DNA of 64,000 nt from an uncultured Bacteroidales bacterium (GCA_944326305.1 CALVDL010000007.1:52515-116514), one strand, 5' to 3'. Shown: positions 26,995 through 36,386, counted from the first letter of the stretch. The notes: generated by a model from the sequence alone, not told the origin. Numbers and translations: made by a program.

Positions 26995-28518
26995 CTATAG
27001 ACCGTATGCGTTGTATTCTTTGTTGTCGAGGTTGTTCCTCGAATATGTGACCTCCGTGTCAGGGATGGGGTAGTAGCGGTGGCATGGCTTGATCCTGCTG
27101 TTGGTGGTGTTGAGCTGCAGGTAGGCGTAGTCACTGTTGGCGGTTACCGCGTCATACCATATCCCCCAGCGGACCAGGTCGTATTTGCGCTGGAATTCAC
27201 CGAAAAGCTCTCTGGCCCTTTCGTTACGGATTTCTTCTTCGAGCCTGACCGGTGTGCGGTAAGTGTAGTTGTCAAGGCCTGCACGTGTGCGTGTCATGTC
27301 GAGGTATTTCACGGAAGTCTCGTAGTCGCCTTTGTAGAAATAACATTCCGCCATCATCAGCACTGCGTCGGCATAGCGGAACACCTTGTAATTGTTCCCG
27401 TCTGAAGAGGACTGCATGTCCGGGCACCAGAACTTCGGCCCGCACCACGGACGGGTGTTCACGCTGTTGAATGTCTTGTCTCCGTAGCCCCAGGCCATGT
27501 TGTACTGGCTCCTGATGTCCTTGCCGAGCTTGGACTGGAGACCCTGGCAGAAATATACATTCGGACGCATCGCAGACCATACTGTGGACTGGTTGCCGAG
27601 CTCGGGTATCTCCACTCCGTCATAGACAGCAGAATTGGCCGAGCGCGGGTACGGCTGGCAGATGCATGCCACGTTGGACGTGTATGTAAGTCCGCCCTGG
27701 GTGTAGGTATGCTGTACCTCCATTATGGATTCGGGGGTGTTCTTGTTGCGGAAAAGGACATTTTCCGCATAGCTGTAGCTGGAAAGGGAGCCGTAGATGT
27801 CTTCGAGGTTGTGCAGCGCCTCCAGAGCCACATCCCATTCCTTGTTCCACATTGCCATCTTCGCTATAAGCATGTAGGCACATGAGGCCCCGAGCCGGTT
27901 CGCCTCGTTGTCGTATGTCCTGGTCTGCGGGGCGAGCGGTGCTATGGACTGCAGGTCCTCTATCACTTTGTCCCTGGTCTGGCCGGCGTCCATGCGCGGC
28001 AGGACCTGTATCCTGGTGAGGACTTCGTTGTTGGTGACATCGTCGAAATAGAACGGGACGTCTCCGAAGAAGCAGGTCAGGGTCCAGTAGTAGAAGGCCC
28101 TGAGGGTCTTGGCCTCGCAGGTCAGCTGTATATACTGTTCCTCGGTGAGCACTCCTTTGCCGTACGCGGCCTCGATGCCGTTGACAGCGAAGTTGCATCT
28201 CTGCACTCCGAGGTAGCCCTGCGTCCAGACTGTAGAGCCGAAACGCGGGACGGCAGGGGATATGTCCAGGCTGGCGTCGAGCGTGCCTGAAGGGCAGTAG
28301 GCTATGTCGGTGACACATTCCGTGGCTATCATGTACGTGTATGTGTAGATTGACTTGATGGGGATATAGCAGCTGTTCACTACGGACTGGCATTCCGAGT
28401 ACTTCCTGAAGTAGTTGTCCGGACTGGATATGCCGGAGGTGTCCTCTTCCAGAGAGCAGGACCATGCCAGGAGGATTGCGGCTGCCGCAGACAGTATAAA
28501 TTTGAATTTCATCTTCAT
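26995..28518 (-). CDS. SusD/RagB-like surface lipoprotein
   Basis: 507 residues with an SpII signal (AWSC, Cys about 21). Typical SusD/RagB features: NYFRKYSECQSVVNSCY near the N-terminus, RCNFAVNGIEAAYGKG, CEAKTLRAFYYWTLTCFFGDVP, and the C-terminal RLEEEIRNERARELFGEFQRKYDLVRWG. It forms a pair with the SusC encoded 56 bases upstream. The operon context (an EEP enzyme and two DUF5689-like proteins) argues that the ligand is not a plain polysaccharide. Confidence 0.94.
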   Translation of the reverse strand: MKMKFKFILSAAAAILLAWSCSLEEDTSGISSPDNYFRKYSECQSVVNSCYIPIKSIYTYTYMIATECVTDIAYCPSGTLDASLDISPAVPRFGSTVWTQGYLGVQRCNFAVNGIEAAYGKGVLTEEQYIQLTCEAKTLRAFYYWTLTCFFGDVPFYFDDVTNNEVLTRIQVLPRMDAGQTRDKVIEDLQSIAPLAPQTRTYDNEANRLGASCAYMLIAKMAMWNKEWDVALEALHNLEDIYGSLSSYSYAENVLFRNKNTPESIMEVQHTYTQGGLTYTSNVACICQPYPRSANSAVYDGVEIPELGNQSTVWSAMRPNVYFCQGLQSKLGKDIRSQYNMAWGYGDKTFNSVNTRPWCGPKFWCPDMQSSSDGNNYKVFRYADAVLMMAECYFYKGDYETSVKYLDMTRTRAGLDNYTYRTPVRLEEEIRNERARELFGEFQRKYDLVRWGIWYDAVTANSDYAYLQLNTTNSRIKPCHRYYPIPDTEVTYSRNNLDNKEYNAYGL

Positions 28519-28574
28519 CTCTATATATAATTAATTGGATTACCTCTAATATCAATTCATCGGACCGGCGTCAA

Positions 28575-31500
28575 TCAATATCTTACTTGAACGCTGAATA
28601 TGACAGTACGTGGCTTCGGGTATGCTCCGAGGTCCATACGGCGGAGCGTGGAGGATGTCCCTTCGCTGGATACGTCCGGGTCAAACCCGTTGTACTTCTT
28701 CCACAGGTAGAGGTTCTCCCCGGACACCCCGATGGTGATGTCCCTGAGCCATGAGCATTTCTTCCTGAGGTCGAACGTGTAGGACAGCGACACGTTCTTC
28801 AGCCTGAGGTATGACGCGTCATGTATCATGAAGTCGCTTGGCAGGGCTGCATCAGTCTTTGCTCCCGCCCTCGGTATGTCAGAGTCCGGGTTGCGTACAG
28901 GATGCCATGCATTCTGCATGTAACGGTACTGGTTGGTGAACTGGGAGCCCGCCATGTAGATTTCGGAGTAGTTGTATATCTTTCCTCCGAGGGAATAGGC
29001 GAAATATACTCCCAAAGTGAAGCCATGTATGTAGAAGGTGTTCTGCAGGCCTCCGTAGATGATAGGATCGGCGTTCCCCTGGTAGATCAGGTCTTCCTTT
29101 GACATCACCCCGTCGTGATTTATGTCATAGTAGCGCGCACCTCCGTCCACGTTCGAAGGGCTCACATATGTCCTGGTAGTCTGGTTCTCTATGCGCTCCT
29201 GCTCATTCTTCCAGGTCCCGCCGTACTTGAAGCCCCAAAGGGAGTTCAGCGGGTATCCCTTGACATAGCCGTACATCATGTAGGGGTTGTTTCCCGGGGA
29301 GTTGTAGGCCGAGATGAAATCCTCTGAGCCGATGTCGTCTACCATCTGCTCATTGTGCGAGAGAGTGAACATTGTAGACCAGTGGAACTTCGGACGCACG
29401 ATGTTCTGGCTTTCGATGGAGATTTCTATACCTTTATTGGAGGTCGCGCCTATGTTCGTCCAGCGTGATGAGTATCCGGTCTGGGATGCCACGGCCAGGG
29501 TCATCAGCAGGTCGGTGGTCTTGGATTTATAGGCTTCAGCGGTCAGGTTCAGCCGGCCGTTGAACATGCTCCAGTCCAGGGCAATGTTGTAGGAGGCCGT
29601 CTTCTCCCATGTGAGGTCAGGGGAGTCGAGTCTGCTCCTGTAGAAGGCTACAGGCTGCGACCCGTCGAAAAGGTACCCGCCCGTGGTCGAGGACAGGGCC
29701 GCCAGCGAACGGTATGTGGAGATGGCGTCGTTGCCTGTCAGCCCGGCGCTCAGGCGTATAGACAGGTCATCAATCCAGGTGCAGCCTTTCAGGAAGTTCT
29801 CGTTCGAGATGTTCCATTTCAGGGCTGCGGACGGGAAGAATGCCCACTTGTTGTTTGCCGCGAAGTTCGATGCCCCGTCATAACGTCCTGTCATGGTGAT
29901 GTAGTAGCGGGATTTCCAGTTGTAGTTCAGCCTCGCGTATACGGACATCTTGGTCTTCTTCGAGTATGAAGTGGTCGCCGAATACGTCTCCTTGTCAAGC
30001 ACGGCGTTCATGTTGTTCCATAGTATGGAGTCGTCCATGTACCCTTTCCCGGAGAGACTGAAATCATGTGATACGAACCTGTAGGCCGAGAATCCTCCGA
30101 GCACGTCGAACGAATGTCCTTTTTTGGAGTATTTGTAGCTCGCCGTGGTCTCCCATGAGAACGAGTTCTCGTCCCTGTCGGAGCGGTATGCCTCGCCTCC
30201 TTCGTTCTCGCTCTTCCTCGGCAGTGTCCCCGGATAGTAGCGGTAGGTGTGCCGCTGGTAGAGGTAGTAGGAGAATATGCTGTTGATTGTCAGTCCTTTC
30301 ACAGGGTCGAGCTTGAGCGAGAAGGAATGGTTGTGCGAATGCCTTTCGAGATAATATGTGTTCATGTCGATAAGAGCACGCGGCGTGTTGATTTTCTGCC
30401 CGTTGTAGTACAATGGGTTGTATGTGTCGGTAGGTTTGATCAGAGGGGAGAGGTATTGGGCTCCGCTATACCAGTTGGTGCCGCCGATGGTAGCCTTGTT
30501 CTGGTCGTTGTGCCTCCATGTGTATGACCCGGTGTAGCCTACTTTCATCCATTTGAACAACTGCCGGTCCAGGCTCAGCCTTCCAGTGAAACGCTTCTGT
30601 CCGCTGTCCTGGATGATTCCTTCCGTGTTGTTGTATGAGAATGATGCGTAGTATGATGACTTCTCCTCCGAACCGGACAGGGAGAGCGCATAGTTGGAAT
30701 ATAGTGCCGTGCGGGTGATTTCTTTTATCCAGTCTGTCCCTTCTCCGAGGGAAAGAGGGTCAGGATAGACTGATCCGGACAGAGGGGTATCCAGGCCGAT
30801 GTCCGGGTTGTTGGCGTCGCTGCCGAATGAAGCGTAGTCGTTGCGGTACTGGGCGAATTCGGATGCGTTCATTATATCCAGTTGCCGCGGGAGCTGGGAG
30901 AAGCCTACATCGGCCTTGAAAGTGATGTTCGGCTTTCCTTTATTCCCCAGTCCTTTCTTGGTCGTGATGAGGATAACGCCATTTGCTCCGCGCGACCCGT
31001 AGATGGCAGTGGATGACGCGTCTTTCAGCACGGAGATGGAAGCTATGTCATCCGAGTTCAGGTCATTCAGGTCATGGATGGCATCCATCACCCCGTCGAC
31101 CACGATGAGTGGCTCGTTGGAGGCATTGATAGACCGCGTACCGCGTATACGGATACTTGTCGTGGCTCCGGGCTCTCCTGAAGTCGAGAGGAAATCCGCA
31201 CCTGCGATACGTCCCTGCAGGGCGTTGTCTACAGACAGGACAGGTGCATCCTTTATGTCCGCCATCTTGACCGTGGAGACCGAACCTGTAAGGTCTTTTT
31301 TCGCGACCTGTCCGTAGCCGATAACGACTACTTCGTCCAGTGCGGAGGTGTTTTCTTCCAGCCTTATGTTGAATCTTGAACGGGAACCTACCTTTACGGT
31401 CGTGCTCCTGAACCCGAGGAACGAGAACTGGAGAGTATCCGAAGGACCGGCCTTAATGGAGAAGTTCCCGTCCACATCGGTGATTGTACCCCTGTCTTTG

Positions 31501-31679
31501 GAGGCGATTACCGCCGCTCCCGGCAGGGGGTTGCCGTCAAGGTCTGTGACAGTGCCCGTTACGGTCTGCATCTTGTCCTGAGCCATTGCCGGTATGGCCG
31601 ATAGGGCCAGCAGTACGGCTGCCGCTATGTATGAAAGCATCCGCAGGGATGCTCTTGTCGTATTGTGGAGACTGTTCAT
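28575..31679 (-). CDS. SusC/RagA-like TonB-dependent transporter
   Basis: 1034 residues from the ATG at 31679, which gives a compact signal peptide ending PAMAQ. An ATG at 31706, three bases after the upstream stop, would add nine residues and is possible. Domain order: CarboxypepD_reg (about 40-110, GTVTDLDGNPLPGAAVI), the TonB-box region, plug (IRIRGTRSINASNEPLIVVDG, GSRGANGVILITTKKG), then the barrel ending FSVQVRY. There is no STN domain, so control is not by the FecR relay. It would import the product released by the operon's surface enzyme. Confidence 0.93.
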   Translation of the reverse strand: MNSLHNTTRASLRMLSYIAAAVLLALSAIPAMAQDKMQTVTGTVTDLDGNPLPGAAVIASKDRGTITDVDGNFSIKAGPSDTLQFSFLGFRSTTVKVGSRSRFNIRLEENTSALDEVVVIGYGQVAKKDLTGSVSTVKMADIKDAPVLSVDNALQGRIAGADFLSTSGEPGATTSIRIRGTRSINASNEPLIVVDGVMDAIHDLNDLNSDDIASISVLKDASSTAIYGSRGANGVILITTKKGLGNKGKPNITFKADVGFSQLPRQLDIMNASEFAQYRNDYASFGSDANNPDIGLDTPLSGSVYPDPLSLGEGTDWIKEITRTALYSNYALSLSGSEEKSSYYASFSYNNTEGIIQDSGQKRFTGRLSLDRQLFKWMKVGYTGSYTWRHNDQNKATIGGTNWYSGAQYLSPLIKPTDTYNPLYYNGQKINTPRALIDMNTYYLERHSHNHSFSLKLDPVKGLTINSIFSYYLYQRHTYRYYPGTLPRKSENEGGEAYRSDRDENSFSWETTASYKYSKKGHSFDVLGGFSAYRFVSHDFSLSGKGYMDDSILWNNMNAVLDKETYSATTSYSKKTKMSVYARLNYNWKSRYYITMTGRYDGASNFAANNKWAFFPSAALKWNISNENFLKGCTWIDDLSIRLSAGLTGNDAISTYRSLAALSSTTGGYLFDGSQPVAFYRSRLDSPDLTWEKTASYNIALDWSMFNGRLNLTAEAYKSKTTDLLMTLAVASQTGYSSRWTNIGATSNKGIEISIESQNIVRPKFHWSTMFTLSHNEQMVDDIGSEDFISAYNSPGNNPYMMYGYVKGYPLNSLWGFKYGGTWKNEQERIENQTTRTYVSPSNVDGGARYYDINHDGVMSKEDLIYQGNADPIIYGGLQNTFYIHGFTLGVYFAYSLGGKIYNYSEIYMAGSQFTNQYRYMQNAWHPVRNPDSDIPRAGAKTDAALPSDFMIHDASYLRLKNVSLSYTFDLRKKCSWLRDITIGVSGENLYLWKKYNGFDPDVSSEGTSSTLRRMDLGAYPKPRTVIFSVQVRY

Positions 31680-31709
31680 TTCTGTAATCTTATAAAAACG
31701 GATCATGTT

Positions 31710-32843
31710 CTATTGCTGGTCTTCTTCCGGGAGTATCCCCAGTATGGTGTCTTTGCCGCTCCCTCCGTTCCCGGTGAAGTAGCGTTCCCATTCTTCCGCC
31801 TCGAGCCGGCGTATGTAGAAGTTGTCTATGAAGATGCGGCTGCATGTTTCGGCAGTTCCTGTGAGGGAGCCGCATGAGATGCGTATCCTCGTGTCGGCGG
31901 TGACAGGGTCCTGGACTGTGCCGGATACGAAGACCATGAAGTCGGTCCCGTTCCACATGGTGTCCGGGAAGCCTTCGTCGGAGTAGTCGAGATAAGGGGC
32001 TTCGAGCACAATGGAGGTACTCCTGTTCCCGGATGCATCGACGATTGATCCTCCGCCGAGCACTTCGACGGTGACCTTGTTGTCATCCCGGGCCCCGGTG
32101 TAGAAGTCCTCGTAGGCCACGGCCCTGAAAGAGACCATGAGCAGGGAGTCGCTCCGCAGCGAGTTGGAGTATGGGGAGATGATGTCGGCCCCGTGCCCCT
32201 CGTCATCCCCGAGCTTCAGGTACCCGTTCTTGCCGTAGCAATGAGCAACGTCTTCTCCTTCAGCCTTTGTGGATGTGAATCCGTAGTTTTTCTGTGTGGC
32301 CGTCCAGTCGTCTATCGGAGTCTCGTCGTCGGTGAATCTTGGGTCGGTCTTGCCGTATCTCAGGAATGAGAAGTCGCTGCTGACCCTTGCCACCGCCCCC
32401 TGGTGTACGGAGATGATGCAGTTGTAGTTCAGGGAGGCATCGGCCGCCGAGAGTATAAGCATGCCGGTGCGGCGAGTGTAGTAGCAGCCTGTCGCAGTGC
32501 GGCGGTCCACCTCCAGTGTCACCGTGCGGTATCCGGTCTGCGGGTTGGCAGGCGAAACCTCCCCGACTCTTATCCACGGGGTGGTCTCGCCGTCTTCCCA
32601 CGAGACAGTGAAATCGATGTTGGTGTCTACATAGAGCTGTTCTGTTCCGCCCTGCACATTTACGAATATGCTGCTTGCAGGCTCAGGTACAGCGGGGTCG
32701 GCGTATACGGATATGTACTCGCTGCGCCCGAGGTCGGGTTGTTTTTCACACGAGACAAGCCCGGCTGCCGCACAGAGGCACGCGATGCCGGATATGTCCC
32801 TGAAAAGGCGGGAAAACGTTCCCGTCCGGAATACGGTATTCAT
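31710..32843 (-). CDS. BACON-like surface lipoprotein
   Basis: 377 residues with an SpII signal (LVSC, Cys about 32). Residues about 55-150 resemble a BACON-type beta domain (NVQGGTEQLYVDTNIDFTVSW, TPWIRVGEVSPANPQTG, TVTLEVDRRT). The C-terminal half is a jelly-roll-like segment with FIDNFYIRRLE near the end, a pattern seen in carbohydrate-binding or choice-of-anchor domains. No catalytic motif is seen. It lies between the EEP gene (46-base gap) and susC (3-base gap to the nearer ATG), so it is cotranscribed and probably part of the surface complex. Confidence 0.82.
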   Translation of the reverse strand: MNTVFRTGTFSRLFRDISGIACLCAAAGLVSCEKQPDLGRSEYISVYADPAVPEPASSIFVNVQGGTEQLYVDTNIDFTVSWEDGETTPWIRVGEVSPANPQTGYRTVTLEVDRRTATGCYYTRRTGMLILSAADASLNYNCIISVHQGAVARVSSDFSFLRYGKTDPRFTDDETPIDDWTATQKNYGFTSTKAEGEDVAHCYGKNGYLKLGDDEGHGADIISPYSNSLRSDSLLMVSFRAVAYEDFYTGARDDNKVTVEVLGGGSIVDASGNRSTSIVLEAPYLDYSDEGFPDTMWNGTDFMVFVSGTVQDPVTADTRIRISCGSLTGTAETCSRIFIDNFYIRRLEAEEWERYFTGNGGSGKDTILGILPEEDQQ

Positions 32844-32889
32844 ATAAGATAAAGGTTGTTGTTAGTTGTCAGCAGGTTTAAATATCTTC

Positions 32890-35403
32890 TTATTTCATTT
32901 CGAAATCCACGATTATCGGACGGTGGTCCGACGGGTTGTAGAAATTCGATACGTAAGGGCTCTGCCTGAGGGTGGTCCATCCGTCGACGAGGACGCATGC
33001 GTTCACTATGCGCCCATACATGGAAGGAGATGCGTAGATATAATCGATGCGTGCATTGCCGTATGTTGTTGATACGAATGCCCCGGGGTAGCGTTCAGAG
33101 ATGATGTCTACCATGTCCGTGTTTCCCAGGATGTAGTCGTGGACCAGCAGCCTCGTATCGTTGTCCGGATAGCCATAGTACCAGTTGTCGGTACGTGAAC
33201 GGGAGTTGAAGTCCCCGAGCATAAGCCAGTTGCTGCATGTGCTGTATTCAGTGTTGTTGACTGTCGTCCCGCATATGTATTTGATTTCGAATTCACGGTA
33301 CTTGTCTCCTTCATTGTTGGCTTTGCTCGCCTCCCTTTCTGCTGTGCCGGTCACCCCGAACCCGTAGGCCTGCGGCCATGTGTGTAGGGTTACCAGGTTG
33401 ACCGTATGTCCGTTCACCTCTACCTGTTGGATGGCCGCTCCGTGGGATACCGGCTTTCCCGGCTCATCCGTGTCGGTTATCTTAAGCAGTGTCTTTATAG
33501 GGTAGCGGGATGTCACTGTCTGGGGATAGTTGTCCCTCCATCCTCCCACTGCGACATAGGAATGCCCGTAGCGTGCGGCGAGCGAAGCCCAGCCGTCGGG
33601 AAGGAATCTCTGCGAGGCATCCTGTGCCGAGGATGTGTTGTCCCTGTAGATGGTGGCGGATTCACACCAGACACAGATGTCGGGATCATATTTCTTGACC
33701 CATGCTATGAAATTGTCATAATTCTGCGCCTGGTCGGACCACATCCCGTTCTGGATGTTCCAGTAGAGGACCCTCAGGTTGGACGTTCCTTTGGCCATGC
33801 TTCCGAGTGAACGTACCTCGATGTTGTCAAGATAGAAGCCGTGTACACCGCTGCCTGTATCGTTCCCGGCCCAGTAGAGCATGGTGCCGTCTGTAGCGTT
33901 TTCCACAGTCACTTCCACGTGCTGCCACTCTTTCGCGGATGATACGTCAGGCGGCAGTGTTACGAGATTTTTCTCGATGATATACTTCCCTGTCACGCCT
34001 GAGTATCCTGAGTTTTCCGGGGTCAGCACTACTGGGCTGCCGTTCACTGACACCTCTGTAATCATTCCTCCGTTGATTATCTGGAACAGGAGCAGGTCTG
34101 TCGAGCCGGACTGGTAACAGAAATCGAAAGAAACTTTTACGGACTGAAGGCCGCGGATGTTCCCCATGGCCGCTGTCTGGAATATCCCGCGTCCGGTGTT
34201 GCCTGTCCCGCAGGCAAGTACGCCCTGGTACTCCTGGCAACGGAACATATAGGTGTAGTCCCCGATATTACGGCTATTGATGTATGATTCGGACATCAGG
34301 TGTGATGTGGCTACGGTTTTCCCTGAGACTTCATCCCAGGTGTTCGACTGGATGAATGCCGATCCCGGGTTGTCGAATGTCACTTCTTCGAACGCATATT
34401 CGTATCCGCTCCTTCCTGTCCCTGTGGAAGGCGTGACAGTCTCACCTGTAGGTGCGTATCCTGTGGTCCCCTGTCCGCCCATGATGTTCCCGCCCCATAC
34501 AAAGCTGTCGAAACTTTCATGGAATACCAGGTCACTGTCCGGCGAGTAGTTTATTTCCACGGCTTTTGCCTGCCCGGCGGTAAGCATTACTGACGGGAGC
34601 CTGTACTCCATGGCTCTGTGCCCGGAGTCTGTGATGGTAATCTCCAGTCCGGAAGTGTATTCCCCCGGGGCCGCCATGATGCAGAAATGTTCCGGCCTGT
34701 CCTTGTCAAGCTGCACATATCCGCCGTCTCCGGTACAGTTCAGCACTGCGAAACTGACACCTTTGTCCATTGAGAAGTATCCCTGGGACGGAAGGTAATG
34801 GGCATAGCCTGCGATGATTTTCCCGTCCGGATCCTCGATTTTCACCGAAGTGATTTTTTCTTCTCCTGTCAATGTGATGTCAAGTACGGCAAATGCATCG
34901 TTGAATACCAGTTTGTTGCCGTTCTCCTTGGTGTAAGAGGCATACATAGGGTATGTCTTCAATGATTCTCCGGTCTTGTCCCTGAACTGGGAATACGGTA
35001 GCCGGATGTCGGCGTATGCCGACGCCCCGTACCACATCTCGGAGCCGGGTGTAGTAAGTACGGCATTATAAGAGCCTGAGGAAGATGCTTCCGCGTCTAT
35101 GTAATACCGGCCGTCCCCGTCTGTGGCGATGTCGTAGGTTTTTCCGTTAACCGAGACTTCCGTGCCGGCCCAGGAGCGTTCACCGGTACCTGCCGCTTTA
35201 CGGGCCGCCCCGTCTGCTTCCGACAGATAGAACCGGACTTTTCCGTCTATGACTTCGATGTCCTGGTATCCGTCCTGTCCTCCGTCTCCCGGAGTGTCCG
35301 TTTCGGTGGCAGCATCCCCTTTGTCACTGCATCCGAGTATGCAGGCCAGGATGAACCCTGCCCTGCAAATGTTACTCATTCTTTTGTTTAGTTGTAATGG
35401 CAT
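32890..35403 (-). CDS. Surface lipoprotein with endonuclease/exonuclease/phosphatase (EEP) domain
   Basis: 837 residues; an ATG eight codons in is an alternative start. Lipobox ILGC (Cys about 25), followed by an acidic Gly-rich linker. The first 500 residues are beta-rich: a segment with VSVNGKTYDI, a second region ending near ITDSGHRAMEYRLP, and a jelly-roll-like module ending GFYLDNIEVRSLG. Residues 542-837 are a complete EEP (DNase I-like) fold: Asn549 in YWNIQNG, Glu581 in VWCES, TLHTWP, Asp731 and Asn733 in GDFN, Asp787 in RIDYIY, and Asp826-His827 in SDHRP. All expected metal and catalytic residues are present. Substrates of this fold include DNA, RNA, inositol phosphates and sphingomyelin; none can be chosen from sequence. 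It is the first gene of the operon. Confidence 0.9.
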   Translation of the reverse strand: MPLQLNKRMSNICRAGFILACILGCSDKGDAATETDTPGDGGQDGYQDIEVIDGKVRFYLSEADGAARKAAGTGERSWAGTEVSVNGKTYDIATDGDGRYYIDAEASSSGSYNAVLTTPGSEMWYGASAYADIRLPYSQFRDKTGESLKTYPMYASYTKENGNKLVFNDAFAVLDITLTGEEKITSVKIEDPDGKIIAGYAHYLPSQGYFSMDKGVSFAVLNCTGDGGYVQLDKDRPEHFCIMAAPGEYTSGLEITITDSGHRAMEYRLPSVMLTAGQAKAVEINYSPDSDLVFHESFDSFVWGGNIMGGQGTTGYAPTGETVTPSTGTGRSGYEYAFEEVTFDNPGSAFIQSNTWDEVSGKTVATSHLMSESYINSRNIGDYTYMFRCQEYQGVLACGTGNTGRGIFQTAAMGNIRGLQSVKVSFDFCYQSGSTDLLLFQIINGGMITEVSVNGSPVVLTPENSGYSGVTGKYIIEKNLVTLPPDVSSAKEWQHVEVTVENATDGTMLYWAGNDTGSGVHGFYLDNIEVRSLGSMAKGTSNLRVLYWNIQNGMWSDQAQNYDNFIAWVKKYDPDICVWCESATIYRDNTSSAQDASQRFLPDGWASLAARYGHSYVAVGGWRDNYPQTVTSRYPIKTLLKITDTDEPGKPVSHGAAIQQVEVNGHTVNLVTLHTWPQAYGFGVTGTAEREASKANNEGDKYREFEIKYICGTTVNNTEYSTCSNWLMLGDFNSRSRTDNWYYGYPDNDTRLLVHDYILGNTDMVDIISERYPGAFVSTTYGNARIDYIYASPSMYGRIVNACVLVDGWTTLRQSPYVSNFYNPSDHRPIIVDFEMK

Positions 35404-35443
35404 AAAAATTATAGAGTTATGTGGTTGTTGCCTATGGTGGACA

Positions 35444-35500
35444 GCAAAATTCCTCTACGGGGCTCCGTGATGGTATGCCGGAGGCCCGTAGAGGAATTGC
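35444..35500 (-). promoter_or_regulatory. Stable hairpin in the leader of the EEP operon
   Basis: Arms of about 22-24 bases (GCAATTCCTCTACGGGCCTCCG on the minus strand at 35500-35479, nearly the complement of 35444-35467) around a loop of about 11 bases; one mismatch and a two-base bulge. Read on the minus strand it is followed by a short TTTT, so it could act as an attenuator or the terminator of a leader RNA. It lies about 41 bases upstream of the first start codon. The rest of the 416-bp gap 35404-35819 holds a C9 tract, a promoter and the efp terminator. Confidence 0.65.
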
Positions 35501-35539
35501 TCTGTTTCTATATGGAAATTATCTAAACTGTTGCGATGC

Positions 35540-35548
35540 GGGGGGGGG
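35540..35548. repeat. Homopolymer G9 (C9 on the transcribed minus strand)
   Basis: Nine consecutive G on the plus strand, inside the predicted leader of the EEP operon, about 130 bases downstream of its promoter and 137 bases before the start codon. Such tracts can slip during replication. Confidence 0.9.
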
Positions 35549-35678
35549 ATCAGTCTATACCCTTTACCGCGCAGAAGTCTATGCACGGTCAGAAGAATAT
35601 AGGTTTTGTGCGAATGGCAACAGGTTTCTTTCATTTTGTTTTCACTTGGTTCTGTTTTATGCCTGAAAAATTGCGAAT

Positions 35679-35710
35679 CAAAAGTAAATAAAATAAATAT
35701 AACAAACAAA
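35679..35710 (-). promoter_or_regulatory. Promoter of the EEP-SusCD operon
   Basis: On the minus strand: TTTG (35710-35707), a 20-base spacer, and TACTTTTG (35686-35679), an exact fit to TTTG-N19/21-TAnnTTTG. The predicted start near 35672 leaves an untranslated leader of about 270 bases. Confidence 0.75.
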
Positions 35711-35747
35711 TGTCTTTAATTAAAAATATATTAAAAAAATAAAAAAA

Positions 35748-35779
35748 TGAGGGTAACCGGATACCTCCGGCTACCCTCA
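35748..35779 (-). terminator. efp terminator
   Basis: A 14-bp stem (35748-35761 and 35766-35779; TGAGGGTAGCCGGA read on the minus strand) with a 4-base loop. The one mismatch becomes a G-U wobble only on the minus strand, where it is followed by T7 and more T-rich sequence. It lies 40 bases after the efp stop. Confidence 0.85.
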
Positions 35780-35819
35780 TAGTCTTTTTTTTGAAGAAAG
35801 TCCTGCCGCGTCCTGCGCC

Positions 35820-36386
35820 TTATTTCACCCTTTCGCCGTAGCTGCGGTCTGTAGTGTTGACCCTGATCTTTTCCCCCTGGTTGATGAAGAGAGGTACCAT
35901 GATCTTCGCCCCTGTCTCCAGAGTGGCTTCCTTGAGGGCGTTGGTAGAGGCTGTGTCGCCTTTTACGGCCGGCTCAGTGTAGGTCACTTCAAGTTCTACG
36001 TATGTAGGGAGCTCGCATGTGAGGCATCTTTCCTCGTCCGCGAGGAACATCATCTCCACATGCTGGCCTTCTTTCATGAGGTCCGCGTTCTCCACGAGGT
36101 CCTCCTCGAGGTGGATCTGCTCGAAGGTCTCCTCGTGCATGAAGTTGTATCCGTCCTCATCCTTGTAGAGGAACTGGTAAGGCCTCCTCTCGACACTTAT
36201 TGTGTCGATTTTCGCTCCTGCCGTAAAGGTGTTCTCGAGGATGCGTCCGTTCTCGAGGTTGCGGAGTTTTGTCTTGACGAAAGCGGGGCCTTTCCCCGGT
36301 TTCACGTGCTGGAACCATACGATAGAGCATGGCTTTCCGTTGAAATTGATGTAAAGGCCGTTCTTGAAATCAGCTGTTGTTGCCAT
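35820..36386 (-). CDS. efp: Translation elongation factor P
   Basis: 188 residues, the usual length. It relieves ribosome stalling at polyproline stretches. Domain I holds the loop PGKGPA with Lys32 at the tip, where the modification occurs in many species. Domains II and III follow (EQIHLEEDLVENADLMKEG, LPTYVELEVTYTEP, ATLETGAKIMVPLFI, INTTDRSYGERVK-like end). No modification enzyme gene (epmA, epmB, ymfI, earP) is seen nearby. It has its own promoter at 36449-36479 and a terminator at 35748-35779, so it is monocistronic. Confidence 0.97.
   Translation of the reverse strand: MATTADFKNGLYINFNGKPCSIVWFQHVKPGKGPAFVKTKLRNLENGRILENTFTAGAKIDTISVERRPYQFLYKDEDGYNFMHEETFEQIHLEEDLVENADLMKEGQHVEMMFLADEERCLTCELPTYVELEVTYTEPAVKGDTASTNALKEATLETGAKIMVPLFINQGEKIRVNTTDRSYGERVK

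Noticed and set aside
28553..28575. AATTCATCGGACCGGCGTCAAT resembles AATTCGTCGAACCGACGTTA at about 54030
   Set aside because: Both are between genes of SusCD loci, but they are in opposite orientation to their operons, and one short match is not enough to call a regulatory site.
35455..35709. 84-codon frame in the leader of the EEP operon
   Set aside because: No homology or ribosome site that I can see, it begins inside the promoter, and it runs through the C9 tract and the hairpin; more likely untranslated leader.
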